Shown here: positions 10,528 through 19,738 of the stretch, in pieces | Position numbering within the stretch: the stretch's first letter is position 1 | Layout: every line of letters starts with the position of its first letter | Assembly (NCBI RefSeq): GCF_013249065.1 | Contig: NZ_JABRWQ010000004.1 | Coordinates: forward strand, 62,001-126,000 | DNA length: 64,000 bases | Reading direction: 5' to 3' | Source of the DNA: Winogradskyella litoriviva | GTDB lineage: Bacteria > Bacteroidota > Bacteroidia > Flavobacteriales > Flavobacteriaceae | Notes under the pieces: generated by a model | The model's database searches: none | Told to the model about the DNA's origin: nothing | Seen by the model: the letters and a program-made list of their open reading frames with translations, nothing else | Program-made: the position numbers and the translations under genes

Positions 10528-11706
10528 TTAAGCTCGTTCTAATATTAAAGCAGATGCACCACCACCACCATTGCAAATAGCAGCAGCTCCTAGTTTAGCA
10601 TTATTTTGATGTAAAACGTTAATTAATGTTACTAGAATTCTAGCACCAGAACATCCTAATGGATGACCCAAAGAGACAGCTCCTCCATTAACATTAACAT
10701 TGCTGTCATCTAATCCTAAAATTTTCATATTTGCCAAACCAACTACAGAAAAAGCTTCGTTAAATTCAAAAAAATCAACATCACTTAATTCTAAATTTGC
10801 TTTTGCTAATGCTTTAGGTAAAGCTTTTGCAGGAGCAGTAGTAAACCATTCAGGTTCATGCGCAGCATCAGCATAACCTTTAATGGTTGCTAACGGTTTT
10901 AAACCTAGTTCAATTGCTTTCTCTTTACTCATTAGTATTATTGCAGCAGCACCATCATTAATTGTAGACGCATTTGCTGCTGTAACTGTTCCGTCTTTAG
11001 TAAATGCAGGTCGTAAGGCAGGAATTTTATCTATTTTTACATTAGTATATTCCTCGTCTGTATCAACAATAACAGGTTCTCCTTTACGTTGAGGTACTTC
11101 GACAGAAATAACCTCTTCTTTAAATTTACCAGAATCCCAAGCTGCTTTAGAACGTTCATAAGATTGAATAGCGTATGCATCTTGGTCTTCTCTAGAGAAT
11201 TTGTACTCAGTGGCACATGCGTCTGCACATACTCCCATTGCATTTTTATCATAGGCATCAACTAAACCATCTTTTTGCATACCATCTTCTAGCGTAGCCG
11301 GTCCGAATTTTGTACCAGAACGTGCATGATAATAATGAGGTATAGCGCTCATATTTTCCATTCCGCCAGCAACAATAACATCAGCATCGCCTAATTGTAT
11401 GGATTGCGCTGCTTGCATTACGGCTTTCATACCAGACGCACAAACTTTATTAATTGTAGTGCAAGGTACTGTATTAGGTAAGCCAGCATAAATTGCAGCT
11501 TGCCTTGCAGGAGCTTGCCCTGTACCAGCTTGTACAACATTGCCCATAATGACTTCGTCAACCATGTCTGGCTTTAGGTTTATTTTGTCTAAAGCGCCTT
11601 TAATAGCAGTTGCTCCTAGTCTAGGTGCAGGCACAGAAGATAAACTTCCTAAAAAACTTCCAATTGGTGTTCTTACAGCAGAAACGATAACGACTTCCTT
11701 ATTCAT
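10528..11706 (-). CDS. Acetyl-CoA C-acyltransferase (thiolase)
   Basis: Thiolase that condenses two acetyl-CoA or cleaves 3-ketoacyl-CoA. The nucleophile is Cys89 in NKVCASGMKAV. The C-terminal GHPLGCSGAR near residue 350 and the CNGGGGASA near 380 give the His and second Cys of the active site. Length 392 is standard. The biosynthetic (atoB/phaA) and degradative (fadA) forms cannot be separated by eye. A hydroxybutyryl-CoA dehydrogenase at the start of the window could act next to it in the pathway. A near-consensus -7 element (CGAAATTA on the plus strand, 11734-11741) lies upstream of the start. Confidence 0.95.
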   Translation of the reverse strand: MNKEVVIVSAVRTPIGSFLGSLSSVPAPRLGATAIKGALDKINLKPDMVDEVIMGNVVQAGTGQAPARQAAIYAGLPNTVPCTTINKVCASGMKAVMQAAQSIQLGDADVIVAGGMENMSAIPHYYHARSGTKFGPATLEDGMQKDGLVDAYDKNAMGVCADACATEYKFSREDQDAYAIQSYERSKAAWDSGKFKEEVISVEVPQRKGEPVIVDTDEEYTNVKIDKIPALRPAFTKDGTVTAANASTINDGAAAIILMSKEKAIELGLKPLATIKGYADAAHEPEWFTTAPAKALPKALAKANLELSDVDFFEFNEAFSVVGLANMKILGLDDSNVNVNGGAVSLGHPLGCSGARILVTLINVLHQNNAKLGAAAICNGGGGASALILERA

Positions 11707-11820
11707 AATAAATACGTTTGATGTTATTTGTTGCGAAATTAAACATTTTTTGAGAGATTTTAGAATGTATTATTGATATTAGCCTTCTAAAATTTTAATA
11801 TTTATTACATTTGATTGTAT

Positions 11821-13875
11821 ATGAATGCATTCCTCAATAAATGGTATAAAAATCATGCCTTAGGCTATAAAATATTGCTGTACTTAGTTACAACCTTATT
11901 TATAGTTTACTTATTTCCTAAAACAGGGAAATTTAGATATTCCTTTGAAAAAAGTAAACCTTGGCAATCCGAGAATTTATATGCTCCTTTTAATTTTGCG
12001 ATTAAGAAATCTAGTGATGAAATAGAAAAGGAAAAACGTGAAATTAAAGAACAGAGTCAAGTTTATTTTGATATAAATAAGGACATAAAATCTCAGGTTT
12101 TATCGGATTATCAAGTTAGATTTAATCAAGTCTTTAAAGATTCTAATGCAGTTGTTAGTATTAAGAATTCTAATTTATATGCCAAAGGAAAGTCAATAAT
12201 AAATAAATTGTATAATCCTGGAATTTTAGATTTAGAGTATGGATACTCTGATGACAGAACAATAGTTTTGGCAATATCTAATAAAGTGCAGAATGAGCTG
12301 CAATATGGCAGCATAAATCAATTAGGAGAGCTTAGGGAACTTATAGAAAAGGATTTAGGGAATAGTTTATATGAAGACGAAAAAAAACGAATGATTTCAA
12401 TTTTTTTCGATGTCATAAAACCTAATATTAGTCTTAATAAAATTTTAAGCGACAAAGTTCTTGAAGAAGAATTGTCTAAAATATCATTAACACGAGGTCA
12501 AATTGAAAAAGATCAGTTAATTGTTTCCAAAGGGCAAGTTATAGAATCGGATCAATATGACATCTTAAGTTCTTTAAAATCTGAGTATGAATCACATATA
12601 TGGAATACTAAGAATTATAATTGGGTTCTTGTAGCTTATACACTTTTGGTTGCATTAGCATTGTTAATGCTTCTATTATTTCTTAGAAAATATAGAATTG
12701 AAGTATTCTTAGATAACACTAAGGTTACCTTTATATTTTTCAATATAGCATTGATGATTCTGTTAACGACTTTAGTTATCAACTTTAATTCTCAATATAT
12801 ATATGTAGTGCCTTTATGTATTTTACCGTTAGTATTAAAAGCTTTTTTTGATGCTAGATTAGGCTTATTTGCACATGTACTTACTGTATTACTTTTAGGT
12901 TTTATTGTGCCTAATAGTTATGAGTATATGTTTCTTCAAATCATTGCAGGTATGGTTACAATTTTAACGGTTTCAGAATTATACAAAAGAGCAAATCTAT
13001 TTATATCTGTTGGGCAAATTACATTTATTTACATCATTGCATACTTTGCTTTTTTTGTAATTCACGAAGGACAGTTAACAGGTATTAAATGGGAAACTTT
13101 TGGGTTATTTGTTCTATGTGGTTTAGCTACGCTTTTTGTACAGCCATTAATTTATATGTATGAAAAAATATTTGGTTTAGTATCAGATGTTTCACTATTA
13201 GAGCTCTCAGACACAAATTCTAAATTATTAAAAGAATTATCTAATAGAGCCCCAGGAACTTTTCATCATTCATTAAATGTTGCAAATTTAGCAGAGGCCT
13301 CTGCTAATGAAATTGGGGCCAATGCAATGTTAATTAGAGTGGGTGCTTTGTATCATGATATTGGTAAGATGAAAAACCCTACCTATTTTACAGAAAACCA
13401 AAGTACTGGTATAAATCCTCATGATGAATTATCTAGTAAAGAGAGTGCGAAAATTATAATTAATCATGTTATAAATGGTATAGAAACGGCTAAAAAGTAT
13501 AAACTGCCGGATCGTGTTATAGACTTTATAAGAACTCACCATGGAACGAGTTTGGTTTATTATTTTTATATGAAAGAAAAAGCGACTAATGAGCTTGTTG
13601 ATATTAAGAATTTTACTTATCCAGGACCTAAACCTTTTAGTAAAGAAACTGCTATTTTAATGATGTGTGATAGTGTAGAGGCTGCCTCAAAGAGTTTAAA
13701 GGAGCCAACTAGTACTAAGATTAATGACTTTGTTGAAAATATTATAAATAAACAAATGGAAGCCGGTCAATTTTTAAATGCTGATATTACTTTCAAAGAG
13801 ATACAATCTATTAAAAAAGTTTTAAAGCATAAATTAGCAAATATCTACCATTTAAGGATTGAATATCCTGAGTAA
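11821..13875 (+). CDS. 7TM-HD membrane phosphohydrolase, PgpH-like (probable c-di-AMP phosphodiesterase)
   Basis: Membrane metal-dependent phosphohydrolase. An N-terminal transmembrane helix (about 20-37) precedes an extracytoplasmic domain (about 38-265) like 7TMR-HDED. A cluster of membrane helices follows (about 265-450), then a cytoplasmic HD domain with FHHSLNVANL near 481, the HD pair in LYHDIGKM near 511 and RTHHGTS near 571. This architecture matches the PgpH class that hydrolyses cyclic di-AMP in Firmicutes; the substrate here is inferred. I chose ATG at 11821 over a TTG two codons upstream. It stands alone and ends at a strong terminator. Confidence 0.9.
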   Translation: MNAFLNKWYKNHALGYKILLYLVTTLFIVYLFPKTGKFRYSFEKSKPWQSENLYAPFNFAIKKSSDEIEKEKREIKEQSQVYFDINKDIKSQVLSDYQVRFNQVFKDSNAVVSIKNSNLYAKGKSIINKLYNPGILDLEYGYSDDRTIVLAISNKVQNELQYGSINQLGELRELIEKDLGNSLYEDEKKRMISIFFDVIKPNISLNKILSDKVLEEELSKISLTRGQIEKDQLIVSKGQVIESDQYDILSSLKSEYESHIWNTKNYNWVLVAYTLLVALALLMLLLFLRKYRIEVFLDNTKVTFIFFNIALMILLTTLVINFNSQYIYVVPLCILPLVLKAFFDARLGLFAHVLTVLLLGFIVPNSYEYMFLQIIAGMVTILTVSELYKRANLFISVGQITFIYIIAYFAFFVIHEGQLTGIKWETFGLFVLCGLATLFVQPLIYMYEKIFGLVSDVSLLELSDTNSKLLKELSNRAPGTFHHSLNVANLAEASANEIGANAMLIRVGALYHDIGKMKNPTYFTENQSTGINPHDELSSKESAKIIINHVINGIETAKKYKLPDRVIDFIRTHHGTSLVYYFYMKEKATNELVDIKNFTYPGPKPFSKETAILMMCDSVEAASKSLKEPTSTKINDFVENIINKQMEAGQFLNADITFKEIQSIKKVLKHKLANIYHLRIEYPE

Positions 13876-13942
13876 TCATTAGGCAAATTGTGCGTTCTTA
13901 ATTAATAATTATAACTTAAAAAAGACCAACAGAATAAGAAAC

Positions 13943-13975
13943 AAAAAAGCCTTAACAGAAATGTTAAGGCTTTTT
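13943..13975. terminator. Bidirectional terminator
   Basis: Hairpin AAAAAAGCCTTAACA / TGTTAAGGCTTTTT with a short loop. It can end the HD-phosphohydrolase transcript from the left and the minus-strand tRNA cluster from the right. Confidence 0.88.
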
Positions 13976-13976
13976 G

Positions 13977-14050
<74 letters not shown>

Positions 14051-14084
14051 ATTTAGAGTAAACTCTAAAATAAATCAATAAAAG

Positions 14085-14159
14085 TCGGGGTGGCAGGATT
14101 CGAACCTGCGGCCTCCACGTCCCAAACGTGGCGCGATAACCGGGCTACGCTACACCCCG
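14085..14159 (-). tRNA. tRNA-Pro (anticodon TGG)
   Basis: A 75-nt cloverleaf on the minus strand. The acceptor stem CGGGGTG pairs with CACCCCG, the anticodon stem CCACG/CGTGG holds the loop TTTGGGA, and the T arm has GGTTCGAATCC. CCA is not encoded. Confidence 0.95.
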
Positions 14160-14210
14160 AATTTAGTAATAAAAAATACTTTCAGTCGCATATGCTGAAG
14201 TAAATTTTTG

Positions 14211-14299
14211 CGGAGAGACAGGGATTCGAACCCTGGGTAAGTGTTTCCACCTACGACGATTTAGCAAACCGCTCCTTTCGGCCACTCAGGCACCTCTCC
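14211..14299 (-). tRNA. tRNA-Ser (anticodon GCT)
   Basis: An 89-nt class II tRNA on the minus strand with a long variable arm. The acceptor stem GGAGAGG pairs with TCTCTCC, the anticodon loop is TTGCTAA, and the T arm has GGTTCGAATCC. It is first in the tRNA cluster, just downstream of a good promoter. Confidence 0.95.
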
Positions 14300-14337
14300 A
14301 ATAAATAAATGAACGTGATTCATTAAAAATGCGGATG

Positions 14338-14369
14338 CAAAGGTAACTTTTCATATTAAAGAAAACAAC
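14338..14369 (-). promoter_or_regulatory. Promoter of the tRNA cluster
   Basis: On the minus strand the -7 element is TACCTTTG (14338-14345), a perfect fit to the Bacteroidota consensus TAnnTTTG. A TTG at 14366-14368 lies 20 bases upstream, the right distance for the -33 element. It is about 40 bases ahead of tRNA-Ser. Confidence 0.75.
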
Positions 14370-14660
14370 ATTTTTATTGAGTTTTTGATAAAAAAAAATA
14401 ATAAGATTTTCAACTAGTCTATAAATAGGTATTTATCAGCCTTATAGGAAGAAAATAGAGATTTTTATATTTACTAAATCAATGAAATATGTAGAATTTC
14501 ATTGTGCTACAATTTAAAATTATTTAGGAATTAAGTCAAAATTACGGTTTTAACTATTTGAATATAAAAGCCTTTTATAAAATATGAACTGCAATTTTTA
14601 TCGATAAATGCTTTTGCTCAGTTGAATTCATTCCGAAAAATGTGCATTTCATCGAAAATA

Positions 14661-14703
14661 TTAAACTTTTTATCGGTAAAGTTTAATACATTTTATATGT
14701 TTG
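14661..14703 (+). promoter_or_regulatory. Promoter and candidate operator of the lipoprotein gene
   Basis: A perfect 9-bp inverted repeat, TTAAACTTT (14661-14669) and AAAGTTTAA (14678-14686) with an 8-bp spacer, ends 9 bases before a perfect -7 element TATGTTTG (14696-14703). The repeat covers the expected -33 position, so a bound regulator would be placed to control initiation. Confidence 0.6.
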
Positions 14704-14757
14704 CAGTCCCAAATTAAATGATTTAAGGATAAAACTTATTTCAAAAATTAAATAAAA

Positions 14758-15171
14758 ATGAAAAACCTACTAAAGTTAACGGCTAGTTTTGGCCTAATCT
14801 TATTGTTCTCTGCTTGTACAGCAACAATTGAAGACTATACAATTGAAAATGAGAGCGTAGCTGCACCATTAAATCCACCTTGTGATAATGAAGACCCAAA
14901 AACAAGGGTAGTTAATAACGGAACCGTTTCGTTTAATTTAGAAGTTTTAACGGCAGATGGTTCTACAGTTGTATCAATATTAAATATTCCTCCAAATTCT
15001 ACTACATCTTGGGCTAGTTTTTCTGAAAACGAAGTTATGTTTTCTTTAAAAGGTTCAAATTTTAACGTAGCAGATGATAAGGTTTTGATACAGATGGATA
15101 ACTGTATGGCTTATGAAATTGAAGTAAACGGTAGCAATGAGATAGTCTCATATGTTCCTACAATACTTTAG
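14758..15171 (+). CDS. Hypothetical lipoprotein
   Basis: A 137-residue protein not recognised as a named family. Residues 1-20 form a lipoprotein signal with lipobox LFSAC, so Cys20 should be lipidated. The rest is Thr/Asn-rich with beta-strand pattern (TVSFNLEVLTADGS, WASFSENEVMFSLKGS) and one Cys pair that could form a disulfide. A consensus promoter with an inverted repeat lies upstream. Its 3' end overlaps the convergent methyltransferase gene by 14 bases. Confidence 0.8.
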   Translation: MKNLLKLTASFGLILLFSACTATIEDYTIENESVAAPLNPPCDNEDPKTRVVNNGTVSFNLEVLTADGSTVVSILNIPPNSTTSWASFSENEVMFSLKGSNFNVADDKVLIQMDNCMAYEIEVNGSNEIVSYVPTIL

Positions 15172-16339
15172 AGCAGACTATTATAATTTTATGGTCATTG
15201 ATATCTGTTGTAAAAAATAGATAAACGTTACCACCATGTTTTATTTTTAGTTTTTTCCGAATTTCATCTACTGAAAGCGGGAAGTTTCTAGTAGTAATAT
15301 TTGCTTTAGATATATTTTCTTTTGACAATGATTTTTTGTTGAAGGGTAGTGTAGTTTTTATTATAAAACGTCTACCTGGAAAATCTAAAAGCGCGTTAGA
15401 CGTATATAAATGTGAATGTTGATGTAGTTTATTAATCTTTAAACTTTCACTAACTGAATTAAAACCTCCAGACTTTAATACAGCTGCATTTGGTTCGTAT
15501 AAATAGGATAGGGGTTTGCTGAAAGTTGCATTAGCACTATATTCTTCATTAAAAACATACTCAAAAAACTGTGATTTTATTTGTTTTAAATTCACAGTTT
15601 TTACTTTTGGAGAACCTTCAAAATTTCTTTCTATAATCCATAGTAATTCTTTGACTTCGTTATTGCTTGCAACAATGTGGATTTCTTTTACATGGTTTAT
15701 CTCAGTTAAAATCGCTGATAAATCTAATAATGGCGATGTTTTTATCATCACATTTTTAGAGTATTTTAAAAATAATGCTTGATGTGCCTTTATGTTAGGT
15801 TCACAATCTTCTATTAGAAACACCTTTTTCTTTAGATTATCTCTTCTTGAAGGGTCAATATAAATCCAATCAAACGTTTGGTCTACCTGTTTTAAGACTT
15901 CAATTCCATTTTCATTTATGCATCTAATGTTTGATACATTTAGTGCTTTATAATTATGATTAACTATGTCTGAAAGTTCAGTATTTATCTCACAATGGGT
16001 AATTTTATCAATTTTTTTAGCAAAATAAAAAGTATCAACACCAAATCCTCCAGTAAGGTCAATAAGTTTAGTACCAGAAACTAAACTAGCCTTGTATTCT
16101 GCAGTAGTTTCTGAAGATGTTTGTTCAATGTTTAGTTTATTGGGATAGTATATATTCGCTTTATTAAACCAATTTGGTAGTTTTTTTAAACAGCGTTTTT
16201 TAGATTCAATTTGTTCAACAATTTGTTTAGCGTCTATAGCTTTAAAAGGAACTCCTTTCAATAATAATTTTGTAATGTCAGAATTTAAATTTGAGTTTAT
16301 AAATTCTTGAATTTCAGTATTTAATAGTTCTTTCTTCAA
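15158..16339 (-). CDS. Class I SAM-dependent methyltransferase with THUMP-like C-terminus
   Basis: A 393-residue probable RNA methyltransferase of a type widespread in Bacteroidota. The SAM-binding motif I is LIDLTGGFGVDTFYFAK near residue 90. The catalytic-loop motif IV reads FDWIYIDPSRRD near 160, where DPSR replaces the DPPY/NPPY of nucleic-acid methylases. The C-terminal domain resembles the THUMP-like domain attached to this family. The target is unknown. It is the last gene of a long minus-strand set rich in RNA-modification enzymes and starts 6 bases after the membrane protein upstream. Confidence 0.85.
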   Translation of the reverse strand: MKKELLNTEIQEFINSNLNSDITKLLLKGVPFKAIDAKQIVEQIESKKRCLKKLPNWFNKANIYYPNKLNIEQTSSETTAEYKASLVSGTKLIDLTGGFGVDTFYFAKKIDKITHCEINTELSDIVNHNYKALNVSNIRCINENGIEVLKQVDQTFDWIYIDPSRRDNLKKKVFLIEDCEPNIKAHQALFLKYSKNVMIKTSPLLDLSAILTEINHVKEIHIVASNNEVKELLWIIERNFEGSPKVKTVNLKQIKSQFFEYVFNEEYSANATFSKPLSYLYEPNAAVLKSGGFNSVSESLKINKLHQHSHLYTSNALLDFPGRRFIIKTTLPFNKKSLSKENISKANITTRNFPLSVDEIRKKLKIKHGGNVYLFFTTDINDHKIIIVCSKVL

Positions 16340-16345
16340 ATTAAT

Positions 16346-17452
16346 TTATAAACCTTTTGTAAACTTTTTTACAATTTTATATTCAGATAAAAATTCTTTT
16401 AAAATAACTTTTATTGCTGTGTAAGTTGGTACAGCGACAATCATCCCAACTATTCCAAATAGAATACCTGCTATAACAATGACTAAAAATATTTCTAAAG
16501 GGTGAGATTTTACGCTTTTTGAGAATATATAAGGCTGACTAAAAAAATTGTCAACCAATTGTGCTATAATAAAACCAATCATTACATACGTTGTCTTCGG
16601 TAAAATAACGTCGCTAAAACTTTCACCTAAATTACTAGACATGCTTAATAACAACATTAAAAATCCACTTACTAAAGGGCCAACGTAAGGAACTAGGTTG
16701 AGAAGTGCGCATAAAAATGCAATAACAATAGCGTTATCTATACCAAAGATTAATAGTACAATTGTATAGATTATAAAAAGGATTAAAATTTGAAATATAA
16801 GACCAACAAAATATCGAGATAGCAAATCTTTTATAGTATTAATGGAACGTTTAGAGCGTTCTTCATTGCCACTAGGTACAAATACCATTATTCCATCTTC
16901 AAACAATTTACTGTCTTTTAAAAAGAAAAATGAAATAAATAATACAGAAAATAAACCAATACTAAAACTACCCAAGCCACTGATAAAACTATTTAAAAAA
17001 TTTGGAATGATTGCAAAATCTAACTTAGAAAGTACATTAGAGTCTTTTATGGATTGCTCAACATCAATATTATTAAATTCAAAATAAGTAATTATTTGAT
17101 CGTAAAGGTCTTCTACATTAACCTGTAATTCTTCAATATTTAAAAGAGAAAGGTTGTGTCCTTGTTCTACAATAAGCGGAATAAATAAACCAACTAAGCC
17201 TATTAATAAACCTAGTAAAAAGGCCATTGTAACTACTACAGAAATAGTATTATTAAATTTTAGTTTGCGTCTTAAAAAAATAATAATTGGTCTACCAATA
17301 AGCGAAATTACAGCTGCTATAGCAATGTAGATAATAACGGATTGAATTTTAAAAAGAAAATATAATACTAAAGCAATTGCCAAAATTATACCTAGTGCTC
17401 TTAAAATGCCTTTGGCTATGGTTTTTGAATTCATTTCTTTTTGTTTACTCAA
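16346..17452 (-). CDS. AI-2E family (PerM-like) membrane transporter
   Basis: A 368-residue inner-membrane protein. Two N-terminal membrane helices (about 16-55) are followed by a third near 63-85, then an amphipathic soluble stretch (about 85-150) and four or five C-terminal helices, including the conserved NLVPYVGPLVSG and DNFFSQPYIFSKSVKSHPLEI. This is the AI-2E exporter/PerM pattern. The substrate is unknown; members have been linked to AI-2 export and to ion antiport. It is embedded in the RNA-modification gene set with short spacers. Confidence 0.9.
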   Translation of the reverse strand: MSKQKEMNSKTIAKGILRALGIILAIALVLYFLFKIQSVIIYIAIAAVISLIGRPIIIFLRRKLKFNNTISVVVTMAFLLGLLIGLVGLFIPLIVEQGHNLSLLNIEELQVNVEDLYDQIITYFEFNNIDVEQSIKDSNVLSKLDFAIIPNFLNSFISGLGSFSIGLFSVLFISFFFLKDSKLFEDGIMVFVPSGNEERSKRSINTIKDLLSRYFVGLIFQILILFIIYTIVLLIFGIDNAIVIAFLCALLNLVPYVGPLVSGFLMLLLSMSSNLGESFSDVILPKTTYVMIGFIIAQLVDNFFSQPYIFSKSVKSHPLEIFLVIVIAGILFGIVGMIVAVPTYTAIKVILKEFLSEYKIVKKFTKGL

Positions 17453-17482
17453 AGATGCTGAAATTTATTCAGCAAGGCAAAT

Positions 17483-17989
17483 TTAGGAATTAAGTTGTTT
17501 TGTTATTTCGTAAAGTGCAATACTAGTAGCTTGTACCACATTCATACTACTATTATTACCATACATATTAATATGTACTATACTATCAACCTGGTTTAAT
17601 ACAGTTTCAGATATTCCAAAATTCTCGTCACCTAAAATTAGGGCAATTGGTTTGTTAGAGTTTAATTTAAACTCTGTTAAAGGTTGGCTTTGCTCAGTAA
17701 TTTCTAATGCAATAAGATAATAGTTTTTAGACTTTAAGGCGTCAATTTGAGATTCAATATTTTCTTCAATGCAATGAGATATGTACTTTTCTGTAGAACG
17801 TGAGGTTTTTTTAATTCGTTTACCGAGAGAAACATTAGTACCACAAAATATAATTTCTTCTATTCCAAAAGCATCTGCAATTCTAAATAAACTACCAATA
17901 TTTGGAGCGTTGCTAACGCTATCGCATACAACTGTGATTGTATGTTTCTGTTTTTTAAAGTTTGTATTGTAGTGAGTTAGTTGCTTCAA
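17483..17989 (-). CDS. TrmH/SpoU-family RNA 2'-O-methyltransferase
   Basis: A 168-residue SPOUT methyltransferase, transferring methyl from SAM to a ribose 2'-OH in tRNA or rRNA. The three family motifs are visible: NAPNIGSLFRIADAFG near 27-42, the knot motif LILGDENFGIS near 123-133, and IHINMYGNNSSMNVVQA near 143-159. No extra N-terminal substrate-binding domain is present, so it is the minimal TrmL/TrmH form. The exact RNA site cannot be read from sequence. Confidence 0.9.
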   Translation of the reverse strand: MKQLTHYNTNFKKQKHTITVVCDSVSNAPNIGSLFRIADAFGIEEIIFCGTNVSLGKRIKKTSRSTEKYISHCIEENIESQIDALKSKNYYLIALEITEQSQPLTEFKLNSNKPIALILGDENFGISETVLNQVDSIVHINMYGNNSSMNVVQATSIALYEITKQLNS

Positions 17990-18026
17990 GTTATTTATAA
18001 AAAAAATATAAGTAAACAGAGTTTTT

Positions 18027-18359
18027 TTAATCTACCATTGTTCTATTAAAGTTACTAGACTTTTTTTTCATTTCTGCCCAAAACCAAATAGGAATTGATC
18101 CTGATAGGGTAGAAATAAATCCAAAATCCCACAAAAAATATGTTGTGATCGCAGCTAAAATAAACCCTGTTAAAACATAAATATAATTATCAACTGCATA
18201 TAAACGATTAATATGCTTTTTAGTAAAGTTTCCACAATGTTTACAGCGATGCTTAAATTCATTTGCCCTTGTTTCCATTAATAAGCCATATCTATCTGTA
18301 GCTTTTGTTTTTAAGTAATTGTCTTTTTTGCAAGAGCTACAACGGTAACTTAATTTCAT
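18027..18359 (-). CDS. Small membrane protein with N-terminal zinc ribbon
   Basis: A 110-residue protein not assigned to a named family. CSSC near residue 7 and CKHCGN near 40 give two Cys pairs of a zinc ribbon. Two hydrophobic segments follow (about 58-76 and 78-93), so the ribbon is tethered to the membrane. It lies between the TrmH-type and DUF4159 genes with 28-37-base spacers and is probably co-transcribed. Confidence 0.75.
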   Translation of the reverse strand: MKLSYRCSSCKKDNYLKTKATDRYGLLMETRANEFKHRCKHCGNFTKKHINRLYAVDNYIYVLTGFILAAITTYFLWDFGFISTLSGSIPIWFWAEMKKKSSNFNRTMVD

Positions 18360-18387
18360 TTTTTAGCTTCTGTTTTTATTTTGGCAG

Positions 18388-19029
18388 CTAATTCTCAAAA
18401 GCATACTTTATAATATTAGCTCCCATTTTCAGAGCTTTTTCTCTTACATCTTCTGGGTCGTTATGTACTTCTTGGTCTTCCCAGCCGTCACCTAAATCAC
18501 TCTCAAAGGTAAATAATAAGACCAGTCTGTTTTCTTGAAAAATTCCAAAAGCTTGTGGTGCTTTACCATTGTGTTCGTGGATTTTTGGTAATCCGTTTGA
18601 AAAATTAAAGGCAGCATTAAAAATGTCATGATTTTTAGGAATTTCTACTAGTTCACTATTAGGAAACACTTTTTTTAGCTCTTTTGTAATGTAGGGTTCC
18701 ATACCGTAGTTATCATCAATATGAAGAAACCCACCTGAGATAAGATAGTTTCTTAGATTTTGTGCATCATCTTCACTGAAAAACACATTTCCATGACCTG
18801 TCATGTGTAAAAATGGGAACTGAAAAATATCTGTACTACCAACTTCTACAGTCTGAACACTTTCATTAATTTGGGTGTCGATATTTTCATTACAATATTT
18901 CACTAAATTAGGCAATGCTGTAGGGTTACTATACCAATCGCCTCCACCTTTATATTTTAATATTGCAACATCTTGAGAAAATATTAAAAGGGTGAAAAAT
19001 GTAAAATAAAAAGTAAAAATAGTTTTCAT
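18388..19029 (-). CDS. DUF4159 domain-containing exported protein
   Basis: A 213-residue protein with a signal peptide ending in FSQ. The body matches the DUF4159 pattern as I know it: ILKYKGGGDWYSNPTALPNL at 24-43, FLHMTGHGNVFF, GGFLHIDDNYG, and a C-terminal GDGWED. The fold is related to class I glutamine amidotransferase-like domains, but I see no complete catalytic triad, so an enzyme activity is not claimed. It lies 4 bases downstream of rsmE. Confidence 0.88.
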   Translation of the reverse strand: MKTIFTFYFTFFTLLIFSQDVAILKYKGGGDWYSNPTALPNLVKYCNENIDTQINESVQTVEVGSTDIFQFPFLHMTGHGNVFFSEDDAQNLRNYLISGGFLHIDDNYGMEPYITKELKKVFPNSELVEIPKNHDIFNAAFNFSNGLPKIHEHNGKAPQAFGIFQENRLVLLFTFESDLGDGWEDQEVHNDPEDVREKALKMGANIIKYAFEN

Positions 19030-19033
19030 CTAA

Positions 19034-19738
19034 TTATTCATTTAAAAAAGCAACAGAGTGGCAAGCAGCAATAGCTGCTGTTTCTGTTCTTAAACGCGTG
19101 TTACCCAAAGTTACAGGAATAAAATTGTGTTGCAAGGCTATTTCAATTTCTTTAACGCTAAAATCGCCTTCCGGACCAATTAAAATAGTATAATCCGCTT
19201 TAGGTGCTAACTGAGATTTTAAAGATTTTTTATCAGTTTCTTCGCAATGCGCAATGAAGTTTTGGCTATTAAATTCTTGCTTAATAAAATCTTTAAAAAG
19301 CATAGGTGTATTTAGCTTTGGTAAATAACATTGTAATGATTGTTTCATTGCCGATTGAATAATTTTTTCAAATCGTTCTGTCTTTACAACTTTGCGTTCA
19401 CTATGATCACAGATAATAGGTGTTATAGTGTTAATGCCAATTTCTGTAGCTTTTTCTAAAAACCACTCGTATCTGTCATTCATTTTTGTTGGTGCAACAG
19501 CCAAATGCAAATTATAATTTTGTTTAGGTCTAAAATTTTTAGAAGTTATATTTACAACACAATTTTTCTGTTCTGCAATGGTTATTTCTGCTGTAAATAA
19601 CCAACCTTTACCATTAGTTATATGTAAAATATCACCTTCTTTTTTTCTTAAAACTTTAGCAATGTGTTTGCTTTCGTCTTTATCGAATTTAAAACTGGTG
19701 TCGTTTTCAGATATATTTGGATTATAAAAAAGTTGCAT
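19034..19738 (-). CDS. rsmE: 16S rRNA (uracil(1498)-N(3))-methyltransferase
   Basis: SPOUT enzyme that methylates N3 of U1498 in 16S rRNA using SAM. The N-terminal PUA-like domain (about 1-70) contains ESKHIAKVLRKKEGD. The knot includes KATEIGINTITPIICDHSER, LIGPEGDFSVKEIE near 185-198 and LGNTRLRTETAAIAA near 210-224, all family signatures. Length 234 is usual. Its start codon shares one base with the stop of the parvulin gene upstream, which points to translational coupling. Confidence 0.94.
   Translation of the reverse strand: MQLFYNPNISENDTSFKFDKDESKHIAKVLRKKEGDILHITNGKGWLFTAEITIAEQKNCVVNITSKNFRPKQNYNLHLAVAPTKMNDRYEWFLEKATEIGINTITPIICDHSERKVVKTERFEKIIQSAMKQSLQCYLPKLNTPMLFKDFIKQEFNSQNFIAHCEETDKKSLKSQLAPKADYTILIGPEGDFSVKEIEIALQHNFIPVTLGNTRLRTETAAIAACHSVAFLNE

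Larger units (their letters stand above)
14300..14757. other. 458-bp gene-free spacer between divergent tRNA and lipoprotein promoters
   Basis: No coding frame or RNA gene is visible. The left end holds the tRNA promoter and the right end the lipoprotein promoter with its inverted repeat. The AT-rich middle (about 14370-14660) shows nothing I can name. Confidence 0.6.
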
